Shown here piece by piece: positions 26,415 through 34,911 of a DNA stretch of 64,000 nt (positions are counted from its first letter, which is position 1; every line of letters starts with the position of its first letter). The translations under genes and the position numbers were made by a program. This DNA comes from Corallococcus sp. NCRR (GTDB taxonomy: Bacteria; Myxococcota; Myxococcia; Myxococcales; Myxococcaceae): the NCBI RefSeq assembly GCF_026965535.1, contig NZ_CP114039.1, forward strand, positions 5,828,001 to 5,892,000, written 5' to 3'. Below the pieces are notes generated by a model, which saw nothing but the letters and a program-made list of their open reading frames with translations, did not search any database and was not told where the DNA came from.

Positions 26415-27425
26415 GTGGCCTCACCCGACACGCGCGAGCACCGCGCCCTCCCCGAGGCCCGGGGCGAGCGCCTGGATGCGTACCTGGCCCGCGCGTTCCC
26501 GGACCTCACCCGCTCCCGCCTCCAGGGCCTCATCGCCGACGGCCACGTGCTGTCGGACGGCAAGCCCGCCAAGGCCGCGCAGCGCCTGCGCGGAGGCGAG
26601 CTGCTGGCCCTCCACGTCCCCGCGCCCGTCGCCGCGATTCCGCAGGCGGAGGCCCTGCCCGTGTCCGTGCTGCACGAGGACCGGGACCTCGTCGTCGTGG
26701 ACAAGGCCGCCGGCATGGTGGTGCACCCGGGCGCGGGTCACGCGTCCGGGACGCTGGTCAACGCGCTGCTGCACCGCGTGAAGGACCTGGCCGGCGTGGG
26801 CGGCGAGTTGCGCCCCGGCATCGTCCACCGCCTGGACAAGGACACCACCGGCTGCCTCGTGGTGGCCAAGCACGAGCGGGCCCTGGTGGCGCTCCAGAAG
26901 GCCTTCAAGACGCGCGAGGTCCAGAAGACGTACCTGGCCCTGGTGCACGGCGCGCCGCCCGCGGAGGGGCGCATCGAGACGCTCTACGGCCGCCACCCCA
27001 TCCACCGCCAGAAGTTCACCGGCAAGGTGAAGGAGGGCAAGCCCGCCATCACCCTGTTCCGCGTGCGCGAGGCCTTCGACGGCGCCGCGCTGGTGGAGGT
27101 GGACCTGCTCACCGGCCGCACGCATCAGATCCGCGTCCACCTGGCGGAGGCCGGACATCCGCTCCTGTGCGACGCGCTCTACGGCGCCGGCCGTAAGGCG
27201 AAGGGCGCGGTGGCGGACGCGCAGCAGGCGCTGGGCCGCCAGGCGCTGCACGCGTGGCGCCTGGCCTTCGAACACCCGCGCACCCACAAGGCGCTGGACC
27301 TGGAAGCCCCCCTGCCGGAGGACTTCCAGAAGGCGCTCACCGTGCTGCGCGAGGCGAGCGTCCCCCCGGGGCCTCCCGCGAAGGCGAAGGCCCCGGTGAA
27401 GAAGGCTACAGGCCGGAAACGCTGA
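26415..27425 (+). CDS. RluD-family 23S rRNA pseudouridine synthase
   Basis: A 336-residue enzyme that isomerises uridines in 23S rRNA (or a related RNA). An N-terminal S4 RNA-binding domain (GERLDAYLARAFPDLTRSRL, about 15-75) is followed by the RsuA/RluA catalytic domain. That domain has VVDKAAGMVVHPG, the catalytic motif HRLDKDTTG with Asp141, and a later LLTGRTHQIRVH. A Lys/Pro-rich tail of about 25 residues ends it. The target cannot be set apart among RluA, RluC and RluD by eye, though domain order and length favour RluD. The start is GTG at 26415. Its 3' end overlaps the convergent HD gene by 20 bp. Confidence 0.88.
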   Translation: MASPDTREHRALPEARGERLDAYLARAFPDLTRSRLQGLIADGHVLSDGKPAKAAQRLRGGELLALHVPAPVAAIPQAEALPVSVLHEDRDLVVVDKAAGMVVHPGAGHASGTLVNALLHRVKDLAGVGGELRPGIVHRLDKDTTGCLVVAKHERALVALQKAFKTREVQKTYLALVHGAPPAEGRIETLYGRHPIHRQKFTGKVKEGKPAITLFRVREAFDGAALVEVDLLTGRTHQIRVHLAEAGHPLLCDALYGAGRKAKGAVADAQQALGRQALHAWRLAFEHPRTHKALDLEAPLPEDFQKALTVLREASVPPGPPAKAKAPVKKATGRKR

Positions 27426-28716
27426 GCTGCTGCTGACGGCGGGAGAGGACCTTGATGGGCTGGATGGCCATCACCCGCATGAAGACGGACAGGAGCTCCG
27501 GGTCGAACTTCTGGCGCATCTCCGTCCACATCAGCATCAGCGCCACCTCCGGGCCGTACGCGTCCCGGTAGGGCCTGCGGGAGGTGAGCGCGTCGTACGC
27601 GTCGCAGATGGCGATGATCTTCGCGTACACCCCCAGGTTCGTCTTGGGGATGATCATCTGGATGTTGCCGCGCGCGTCCCGCACCGCGGTGCCGTAGTCC
27701 GTCTTGTGCTCGAACGTGGTCACCACGCGCAAGAGCGTGGAGCGGCTGAAGCCCTTCTCCATCAGGATGTTGCGCACGCTGATGAGCGGCGCGCGGGCCA
27801 CCGTCGTCTTCTCGTCCGCGGTGAGCGCGCCGCGCTTGGTGGCCAGCTCCTCCGGCAGCGTCGTCATGCCCGCGTCGTGGAAGAGCGCGATGTAGCCCAG
27901 GTCGCGCAGCTGCGGCTTGGTGAGCCCCAGCTCCGCGCCGAACACGATGCACATCAGCGCCACGTTCACCTGGTGGTAGACGAGGTAGTCCTCCTCGCGC
28001 TTCTGCGTCGTCATGCCCAGGAAGTGGGTGCGCTGATCGTAGGAGATGTCCACGAAGTCCTGCACCAGGCGCAGCGCCCGCGACGAGCCGATGGGCTTCC
28101 CCGCGCGCACGGACTCCAGGTACTTCTGCAGGAAGAACACCGCGCGGGCGTACACGGTCATCGCGTACTTCTTGCGGTCGACCTTCTGGTCGCCCGGCGT
28201 GTCCATGTCCTTGTTGAGCTTCTCCTTCAGCTTGGAGAACTTCGCCACGCGCATGTTGAGGAGCTTGCGCCCCTGCAGGCCGTCCTCCTCCGCGGTGGAG
28301 GACTGCTCCTTGCTGAAGATCCAGACGAAGTTCTTCAGCTCCTGCGTGGTGACGGGCTTGGTCAGCGTGATGCCGCCCACGTCCTTGGCGCGCATCTCCG
28401 ACAGCAGGTAGCGCTGGTTCTCGATGGAGTTCAGGTCCACCTTCACCAGCATGCCGTTCAAGTAGAACGAGTCCTTGACGCCCGTCAGCTCCAGCCGGCC
28501 TTCCTTGCCGATGATCTGGTTGATGATGTCCTGGAGCTGGTGGAGCGGCTTTTCGAAGACGGCGTTCTCCGGGTCATACATCTTCACCGAGCGCACCAGC
28601 ATGTAGAGGCCCGCGAGCATGGAGCGCGACAGGTTCTGGAGCTTCTCGTTGTGCTCTCGACCGTACTCGCCCAGGTTCTCGTCCTGGGTCTGATTGATCT
28701 TCAGATTGTCGGCCAT
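27406..28716 (-). CDS. HD-GYP-like domain protein with degenerate GYP motif
   Basis: A 436-residue cytoplasmic protein. Residues about 25-135 form an alpha/beta module also seen in the adjacent HEAT protein. The rest is an HD-GYP-type domain. His248 (YHQVNVAL) and the His280-Asp281 pair (ALFHDAGMTTLPEEL) are present, as is the family signature CDAYDALTSRRPYRDAYG. The expected HHExxDGxGYP reads FEHKTDYGTAV, so GYP is missing and the metal-binding His set is incomplete. Cyclic-di-GMP hydrolysis is therefore uncertain, and a binding or scaffold role is possible. It starts 4 bp after the HEAT gene's stop, so the pair is one operon. Confidence 0.85.
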   Translation of the reverse strand: MADNLKINQTQDENLGEYGREHNEKLQNLSRSMLAGLYMLVRSVKMYDPENAVFEKPLHQLQDIINQIIGKEGRLELTGVKDSFYLNGMLVKVDLNSIENQRYLLSEMRAKDVGGITLTKPVTTQELKNFVWIFSKEQSSTAEEDGLQGRKLLNMRVAKFSKLKEKLNKDMDTPGDQKVDRKKYAMTVYARAVFFLQKYLESVRAGKPIGSSRALRLVQDFVDISYDQRTHFLGMTTQKREEDYLVYHQVNVALMCIVFGAELGLTKPQLRDLGYIALFHDAGMTTLPEELATKRGALTADEKTTVARAPLISVRNILMEKGFSRSTLLRVVTTFEHKTDYGTAVRDARGNIQMIIPKTNLGVYAKIIAICDAYDALTSRRPYRDAYGPEVALMLMWTEMRQKFDPELLSVFMRVMAIQPIKVLSRRQQQLSVSGL

Positions 28717-28720
28717 GGTG

Positions 28721-30487
28721 TCAGCTCGCTTCTTCCGGGAGCGCCGAGTCCCCGAACAGGGACTTGCGCGTCTGGTACATCGCCTTGCGGGCCGCGGTGA
28801 GGACCTCCAGCGGCTGCGCCTTGTCCTCCACCACGCCCTGCAACATCTTGTAGGACTGGATGGAGCCCGCGCCGCCCAGGCCGGTGATGGCCAGGAGCTT
28901 GTCCTCCATCACCCGCCGCTTGTTGAGCAGGGACGGCTTCACCGTCAGCAACTGCTGCATCATGGACAGCGCGGCGGGCAGGTTGGTGGACCCGATGGCC
29001 GCGTAGACGGCGGCCTTCTCGTCGGACGTCTTCTTGTCCCAGCTGGGGTCGCGCACCTGCCGCACCAGGTCCGTGAAGGCCCGCTCGCGGTCGAACTCCG
29101 GCAGCAGCTTGGCGGCCAGCATGCGCACCTGGGAGACGCCGTCGGTGAGCGCATCCAGGATGATGCGCCGGGCCTCCGCCGAGCGGCCCCTGCCGATGAT
29201 CTGCATGACCTCCAGCTTCACCACCAGGTTGGGGCTCTTCATCACCTGGCCGAACATCTTCACCCGCTCCGGGTGGTTGCTCTTCTCCAGGATGTAGACC
29301 ATGTCGCGCACCGTCTGCGGCCGGTCCGACAACAGGCGCGCGACGAAGGGCTCCGGCAGGTCGCGCGCGAACGTGGCCAGCACGTCGCACAAGAGCGCGC
29401 GGTTCTCCGGCAGCTCGATGGTCTCCAGCACGCTGAGCAGCGGCAGCACCGAGTCCACGCCCAGCGCCTGCAGGTAGCGCGTCACGTCCTGTGGCTGGCG
29501 GGTGCGCGTCGTCTTCAGCGACTCGCCCATTCGCGTGAGGCGCTGCTCCTCGCCCATCTTGTGGAGGAAGTTGGTGAGCAGCCGCCCCAGGTCCTCACCG
29601 CCCTCGCGCTGGGAGAGCGCGCGCAGCTTGAGGACGATCTGATTCACCGTGGCGAAGTCGTCCTGGAGCAGCAGCATGTCCAACAGCTGCAGGAAGATCT
29701 CCTCCAGCAGCGCCGCGTCATCCACGCCGCCTTCCACCACCTGGAACACCGCGCCCACCAGCTTCGGGAAGAGGCGCGCGTTCTCTTCCTCGGTGATTTC
29801 GCGCTGGATGCGAGCCTTCAGGTCGTCCGAGGCGTGCCGGCCGCCCACGACGAGGCCGCGGATCTGCTCCACGCCGTCCAGCTTCGCGTCCAGGTCCTCC
29901 GCGGACACGCGCGCGAAGCGCAGGAAGTCATCCGAGTTCGTCTGGAGGCGGGAGTAGAGGTAGCCCACCACCTTGTCCACCTCCACCTGGACCTCGTCCT
30001 CGGAGGCGCCCTCCATGGAGAAGCCCTCCACCACCACGTACTCCACCTGCTGCATGCCCGCGCGCCACAGCTGCGCGAGCACGTCGTCCGCGCCGCGCTC
30101 CGGCTCCGACAGCGCGATGAGCGTGAGGGTGACGAGCTCCTCCAGCGGCAGCCCCGGCCGGAAGATGAGCTGGCGGATGCCGTCGCGGAAGAACTTGTAG
30201 GGCAGCGGCGACTCTTCGGAGAAGAGCGGCTCGCCGTGCAGCATGAAGTTCTGCTGCTCCACCTTCAGCGAGAGCGGTCCGAACTTCTCCGTGTACGTGG
30301 AGATGGCCTCCAGCGCCTTGGAGAGGAACTCCGGGAAGCGCGCCTCGTTGTGGCGGTACATGCCAATCTGCTTGATGCCCTTGAGCAGGTGGAACGCGAA
30401 CGTCTTCGCCAGTTCCACCTTCTCGCGGACCTCCGGCGACTGCTCCGGTTCCGCGGTCGCGTCCGTGACTTTCTGGGGCTGTGCCAT
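28721..30487 (-). CDS. HEAT-repeat-like helical protein paired with the HD-GYP-like protein
   Basis: A 588-residue soluble protein. Residues about 25-130 (LLKGIKQIGMYRHNEARF, FMLHGEPLF) align by pattern with the start of the downstream HD protein. From about 240 onward it is built of paired helices resembling HEAT/armadillo repeats (for example MVYILEKSNHPERVKMFGQ, ARRIILDALTDGVSQVRML), which usually bind proteins. No catalytic motif, signal peptide or membrane helix is seen. It is the first gene of a two-gene operon with a sigma-70-like promoter 51 bp upstream. A shared pathway with the HD protein is likely, but its nature is unknown. Confidence 0.82.
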   Translation of the reverse strand: MAQPQKVTDATAEPEQSPEVREKVELAKTFAFHLLKGIKQIGMYRHNEARFPEFLSKALEAISTYTEKFGPLSLKVEQQNFMLHGEPLFSEESPLPYKFFRDGIRQLIFRPGLPLEELVTLTLIALSEPERGADDVLAQLWRAGMQQVEYVVVEGFSMEGASEDEVQVEVDKVVGYLYSRLQTNSDDFLRFARVSAEDLDAKLDGVEQIRGLVVGGRHASDDLKARIQREITEEENARLFPKLVGAVFQVVEGGVDDAALLEEIFLQLLDMLLLQDDFATVNQIVLKLRALSQREGGEDLGRLLTNFLHKMGEEQRLTRMGESLKTTRTRQPQDVTRYLQALGVDSVLPLLSVLETIELPENRALLCDVLATFARDLPEPFVARLLSDRPQTVRDMVYILEKSNHPERVKMFGQVMKSPNLVVKLEVMQIIGRGRSAEARRIILDALTDGVSQVRMLAAKLLPEFDRERAFTDLVRQVRDPSWDKKTSDEKAAVYAAIGSTNLPAALSMMQQLLTVKPSLLNKRRVMEDKLLAITGLGGAGSIQSYKMLQGVVEDKAQPLEVLTAARKAMYQTRKSLFGDSALPEEAS

Positions 30488-30537
30488 GAAACCTGAAGAA
30501 TCCGGAGGGGGCGGAAGGCCCCGATGGGGGGAGCTTG

Positions 30538-30567
30538 AGTGTACTCCCGTCCAGGTTCAGGACCCAA
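30538..30567 (-). promoter_or_regulatory. candidate sigma-70-type promoter of the HEAT/HD operon
   Basis: On the minus strand TTGGGT (30562-30567), an 18-bp spacer and TACACT (30538-30543). Transcription would begin near 30531, leaving about 44 nt before the ATG at 30487. Confidence 0.45.
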
Positions 30568-30684
30568 TTCGGGAAGCGCCCTGAATCCAGGGGGTTGGCG
30601 TGACACCTGGGCAACAGGGGCGGACTGGCGGTGAAGCCCGGGTGTGTTACGCAAGGGGCCCCCTTGCCGTCCGGAGTCCCGTCC

Positions 30685-31014
30685 ATGAAGCGACTGGCCG
30701 TGTCCGCCCTGGTCCTGGCGTCCCTCACGGGCTGTTTCCGCATGAGCGTGCGCAGTCCGGCGCCGCGCGACGGCGCACCGGAGTCCCAGACGGGCGTGAG
30801 CCTGGTGGAGGGGCTGACGACGTCCAACGTGGCCGCGGCGGAGTGCCGGCATGGCCTGTCCCGGGTGGACGTGTACTGGCCGTGGTGGAGCCCGTTCGTC
30901 TACGCCTTCACCTTCGGCATCGTGACGCCGCTGCGGGCGGAGTACGTCTGCGCGAAGGGGGCGGGGGACTCCGGCGGCGACACGGAGGTGCCGCCGTCGG
31001 TGCCCGGGCTGTAA
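30685..31014 (+). CDS. Bor-like outer-membrane lipoprotein
   Basis: A 109-residue lipoprotein: hydrophobic signal ending in LASLTGC (Cys17 would be acylated; Phe follows, not Asp, so outer-membrane sorting is expected). The body has an N-terminal GVSLVEGL strand, a central Cys in AAAECRHGL, and FTFGIVTPLRAEYVCAK. This closely follows the lambda Bor pattern (a Cys in the middle, then LGIYTPLEARVYC). Bor in phage lambda is a serum-resistance lipoprotein; the function of chromosomal relatives is unknown. No phage genes are nearby. It converges on the OPT transporter gene. Confidence 0.7.
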   Translation: MKRLAVSALVLASLTGCFRMSVRSPAPRDGAPESQTGVSLVEGLTTSNVAAAECRHGLSRVDVYWPWWSPFVYAFTFGIVTPLRAEYVCAKGAGDSGGDTEVPPSVPGL

Positions 31015-31022
31015 GGCCAGGG

Positions 31023-31050
31023 CCTCCCCGCCGGGAACGAAGCGGGGAGG
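31023..31050. terminator. bidirectional hairpin between convergent genes
   Basis: CCTCCCCGC (31023-31031) and GCGGGGAGG (31042-31050) form a 9-bp GC-rich stem with a 10-nt loop, enclosed by GGCCAG/CTGGCC on either side (31015-31020, 31057-31062). It lies between the convergent Bor-like and OPT genes and could serve both. There is no strong T-tract. Confidence 0.5.
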
Positions 31051-31063
31051 GTGCTTCTGGCCG

Positions 31064-33532
31064 TCAGTGCGACGGCGGCGGGGACTCCGCGCCGCTCTTG
31101 CCCTTGAGGGCGGAGCGGAACAGCACCGCGGTGAGGACGGCGAAGAACGCCAGGCCCCAGACGTTGGACCACGTCGGGTGCGCCAGCTCGCTCTCGCCCA
31201 CGGCGTTGAGGAAGGCGCCCACCGCGCCTTCATGGCCGAAGAGGGCGGGCAGGTTGATGGCGCGCGTCCAGGCGCCGTCGCTGGCGATTTCAAGGAAGGC
31301 AATCAGCACGCCCGCGATGGAGCCGCCCGCGATGTAGCCGGAGGACATCAGCGTGCCGGGGGAGAACTCGGACTCCGCCGCGCTGCCGCCGCGCAGCTTG
31401 TCCACGAAGTGGCGCACCATGCCGCCCACGAAGATGGGGGCGCTGCTGCTGATGGGCAGGTACACGCCCACCGCGAAGGGCAGCGAGGACACGCCGCACA
31501 GCTCCAGCATCAGCGCGATGAAGACGCCCAGCAGCACCAGGTCCCACGGCAGCCGCTGCGTGAGGATGCCGTCGATGATGAGCGCGAACAGCTGCGCCTT
31601 GGGCGCGGAGTAGCGGGTGAGCGTCTGGCCCTCGTACTCGCTGATGCGCCCGCCGATGCCCGGGTCCACCACGTACTGGATGGTGCCCTGGCCATCCACC
31701 AGGTAGCGGCCGGCGGGGACGGGCGTGTCCGCGCCGCGCACGAAGCCTTCCTTGTAGACGCGGTCCGGACCGGCGGTGATGGCGCCCGCGTCCGACAGCT
31801 TCAGCGACGGGCCGTTGGCCGGCGCCAGCGTGAGGCCGGACAACTGCTCGGGCGGCATCGGGCGCCAACTGCGCAGCTCCAGCCCGCCGTCCACCGTCGC
31901 CACGTCCAGGCGCTCCGCCCACAGCGAGCGCTTGAGCTGCGCGGGCGTCATGCCGCGCTGGGTGAGCGCGTCCTGGGACACCGCCCAGCGGTAGGTGTGC
32001 TGGGTGCGCGTCTCCTGCGTGAGCTCCGTCACCTGCACGCCCGGGTGCGCTTCCGGGATGACCGTGGTGGCGCCCTGGTTGAGCAGCACCAGCACCAGGC
32101 CGATGAACATCGCGCTGGTGAGCACGCCCACGAAGAGGGCGATCTGCTGCTTCTTGGGCGTGCCGCCCACGAGGAACGCCGTCTTCAGGTCCTGCGCGGT
32201 GGTGCCACCGTTGGACGCGGCGATGCCCACGATGGCCGCCGTGGTGAGCGCCATGAAGCGGTCCGGCGACGACGTCCAGCCGAACAGCAGGTACACGAGG
32301 CAGGTGACGAGCAGCGTGGCCACCACCATGCCGGAGATGGGGTTGGACGACGAGCCAATCTCACCGGTGATGCGCGCGCTCACCGTCACGAAGAAGAAGC
32401 CGAAGATGACGATGAGGATGGCGGAGATGAAGTTCACGTGCAGCGGCGGCGCCAGCCAGATGGCCAGGATGAGCAGCGCGCTGCCCACCAGCACCACCGT
32501 GATGGGCAGGTCGTGATCCGTGCGCAGCACCGTGGGCAGGGCGCCCTGCGTGCGCGACTGACGCAGCGTCTCCACGCTGCGCTTGAAGGCGCCCACGATG
32601 GTGGGCAGGGAGCGGATGAGGCTGATGAGGCCGCCCGTCGCCACCGCGCCCGCGCCGATGTAGAGCACGTACGCGTTGCGGATCTGATCCGGCGACATGT
32701 CCTTGATCAACATCCCGTTGTGCACCAGCAGCGGCGTCTCCATGCCGCTGCCGAAGAAGGAGATCATCGGGATGAGGATGAGGTAGCTGAGCACGCCGCC
32801 CGCGAAGGTGATGCCCGCCACGCGAGGCCCGATGATGTAGCCCACGCCGAGCAGCTCCGGGGACACCTCCGTGGAGAGCGTCGCGGCCTTGAGCCCCTTG
32901 ATGGGCGTCCCGATGGCCTCCTTGAAGAGCTTCATCCCGGAGTAGGCGAACTTGTAGACGCCGCCGATGATGAAACCCAGGATGACCGTGCGGGCGTTGG
33001 TGCCGCCCTGCTCTCCGACGATGAGCACGTCCGCGCTGGCGGTGCCCTCCGGGTAGGTGAGCTTGCCGTGCTCCTGGACGATGAGGCCCTGGCGCAGGGG
33101 GATCATCATCAGCACGCCCAGGACGCCGCCCAGCGCGGCGGTGAGGAACGCGTGCGTGAGGCTGATGTCGTAGCCCAGGATGAGCAGCGCGGGCAGGGCC
33201 GCCGCCACGCCGAACGCGAGCGACTCACCCGCCGAGCCCGTCGTCTGGACGATGGTGTTCTCCAGGATGCTGGAGCGCCCCAGGGCCCGGAAGATGGCGA
33301 TGGAGAGCACCGCCACTGGGATGGACGCGGACACCGTGAGGCCGACCTTGATGGCCAGGTACACGGACGACGCCGCGAACACGATGCCCAGCACCGACCC
33401 GAGCACCAGGCCGCGGATGGTCAGCTCCGCGGGCGACTGCTCGGGGGGCACATAGGGTTTGTGCGGGGCGGAGCCATGCGCCTCCGCGAGGGGGACGCGA
33501 TCATCGACGACCGGCGGGGAACCGTGGGACAA
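31064..33532 (-). CDS. OPT-family oligopeptide transporter with large soluble insertion
   Basis: An 822-residue polytopic protein of the OPT family, with segments such as GSVLGIVFAASSVYLAIKVG, an EHGKLTYPEGTASADVL loop and SSNPISGMVV. About 14 or more membrane helices flank one soluble stretch at roughly 490-640 containing several charged, beta-rich segments (for example RYLVDGQGTIQYVVDPG). Typical OPT members of this branch are about 150 residues shorter, so the stretch is an insertion. Peptide or metal-chelate uptake is expected. The start is TTG at 33532, supported by AGGAGT 6 nt upstream. The RpoH-like sigma gene ends 72 bp upstream on the same strand, so read-through is possible. Confidence 0.88.
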   Translation of the reverse strand: MSHGSPPVVDDRVPLAEAHGSAPHKPYVPPEQSPAELTIRGLVLGSVLGIVFAASSVYLAIKVGLTVSASIPVAVLSIAIFRALGRSSILENTIVQTTGSAGESLAFGVAAALPALLILGYDISLTHAFLTAALGGVLGVLMMIPLRQGLIVQEHGKLTYPEGTASADVLIVGEQGGTNARTVILGFIIGGVYKFAYSGMKLFKEAIGTPIKGLKAATLSTEVSPELLGVGYIIGPRVAGITFAGGVLSYLILIPMISFFGSGMETPLLVHNGMLIKDMSPDQIRNAYVLYIGAGAVATGGLISLIRSLPTIVGAFKRSVETLRQSRTQGALPTVLRTDHDLPITVVLVGSALLILAIWLAPPLHVNFISAILIVIFGFFFVTVSARITGEIGSSSNPISGMVVATLLVTCLVYLLFGWTSSPDRFMALTTAAIVGIAASNGGTTAQDLKTAFLVGGTPKKQQIALFVGVLTSAMFIGLVLVLLNQGATTVIPEAHPGVQVTELTQETRTQHTYRWAVSQDALTQRGMTPAQLKRSLWAERLDVATVDGGLELRSWRPMPPEQLSGLTLAPANGPSLKLSDAGAITAGPDRVYKEGFVRGADTPVPAGRYLVDGQGTIQYVVDPGIGGRISEYEGQTLTRYSAPKAQLFALIIDGILTQRLPWDLVLLGVFIALMLELCGVSSLPFAVGVYLPISSSAPIFVGGMVRHFVDKLRGGSAAESEFSPGTLMSSGYIAGGSIAGVLIAFLEIASDGAWTRAINLPALFGHEGAVGAFLNAVGESELAHPTWSNVWGLAFFAVLTAVLFRSALKGKSGAESPPPSH

Positions 33533-33604
33533 GCAGGCACTCCTGACAGGAAATCAGGGGGCCCGTTGTAGCAGGGTCTCCGCCGGGGTGCGAAAACTGC
33601 CCCT

Positions 33605-34507
<903 letters not shown>

Positions 34508-34584
34508 ATCGGGCCTCCTGCCGCGGCGGAGGCGCTTGAAAGGTGCTCTGGGTTCAAGTCCTACAACTTGACGTGTCTGCCCTG

Positions 34585-34600
34585 AGCAACCGGGATGCCA
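34585..34600 (-). promoter_or_regulatory. sigma-54 (-24/-12) promoter of the sigma-factor gene
   Basis: The minus strand reads TGGCAT, five bases, TTGCT, matching the -24/-12 consensus (TGGCAC N5 TTGCW) at all but one key position. Transcription would start near 34573, about 66 nt before the TTG start at 34507. It lies in the 404-bp gap 34508-34911, whose remaining sequence holds the repeats at 34667-34685 and otherwise nothing I can identify. Confidence 0.6.
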
Positions 34601-34666
34601 ACCAGGGTTGGATGTATTCGCGTGTGTCTCCGAGGGGTTGCAGGACGCAGGTGGGCGTCGCCTGGA

Positions 34667-34685
34667 AACGGTCTGTAACGGTTAC
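34667..34685. promoter_or_regulatory. candidate activator-binding repeats upstream of the sigma-54 promoter
   Basis: AACGGT occurs at 34667-34672 and again at 34677-34682, exactly 10 bp (one helical turn) apart. The second copy lies inside the palindrome GTAACGGTTAC (34675-34685). They sit about 70-85 bp upstream of the -24 box, where enhancer-binding proteins normally bind. Confidence 0.4.
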
Positions 34686-34911
34686 CCGTGGCCGGTTGGA
34701 AATCCGGGGGTCTGCGAGGGGAGAAAATGCACGGCGCACGGCCCTCGAGCGCACGTCGCCATGACGTCCGCGAATGGGGTTCCGTGAAACGCTTAATGGC
34801 GCCGCATGGCGGAGGGTGGAGACATTTCTCCACCTCGGCCGGGCGTTCCTGGGGAGGGCGGGCGACCGGCGACGGAAGCCCGCTTCCGTCCGGAGGGCAC
34901 TTCTCTTCCGC

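Noticed and set aside
30685..31014. Prophage remnant because of the Bor-like lipoprotein
   Set aside because: Composition and neighbours are ordinary chromosomal; no other phage gene is near.
31067..33571. Plus-strand open frame of 834 codons opposite the OPT transporter
   Set aside because: Composition (Arg, His, Gln, Asp-rich, no domains) shows it is the antisense shadow of the transporter.
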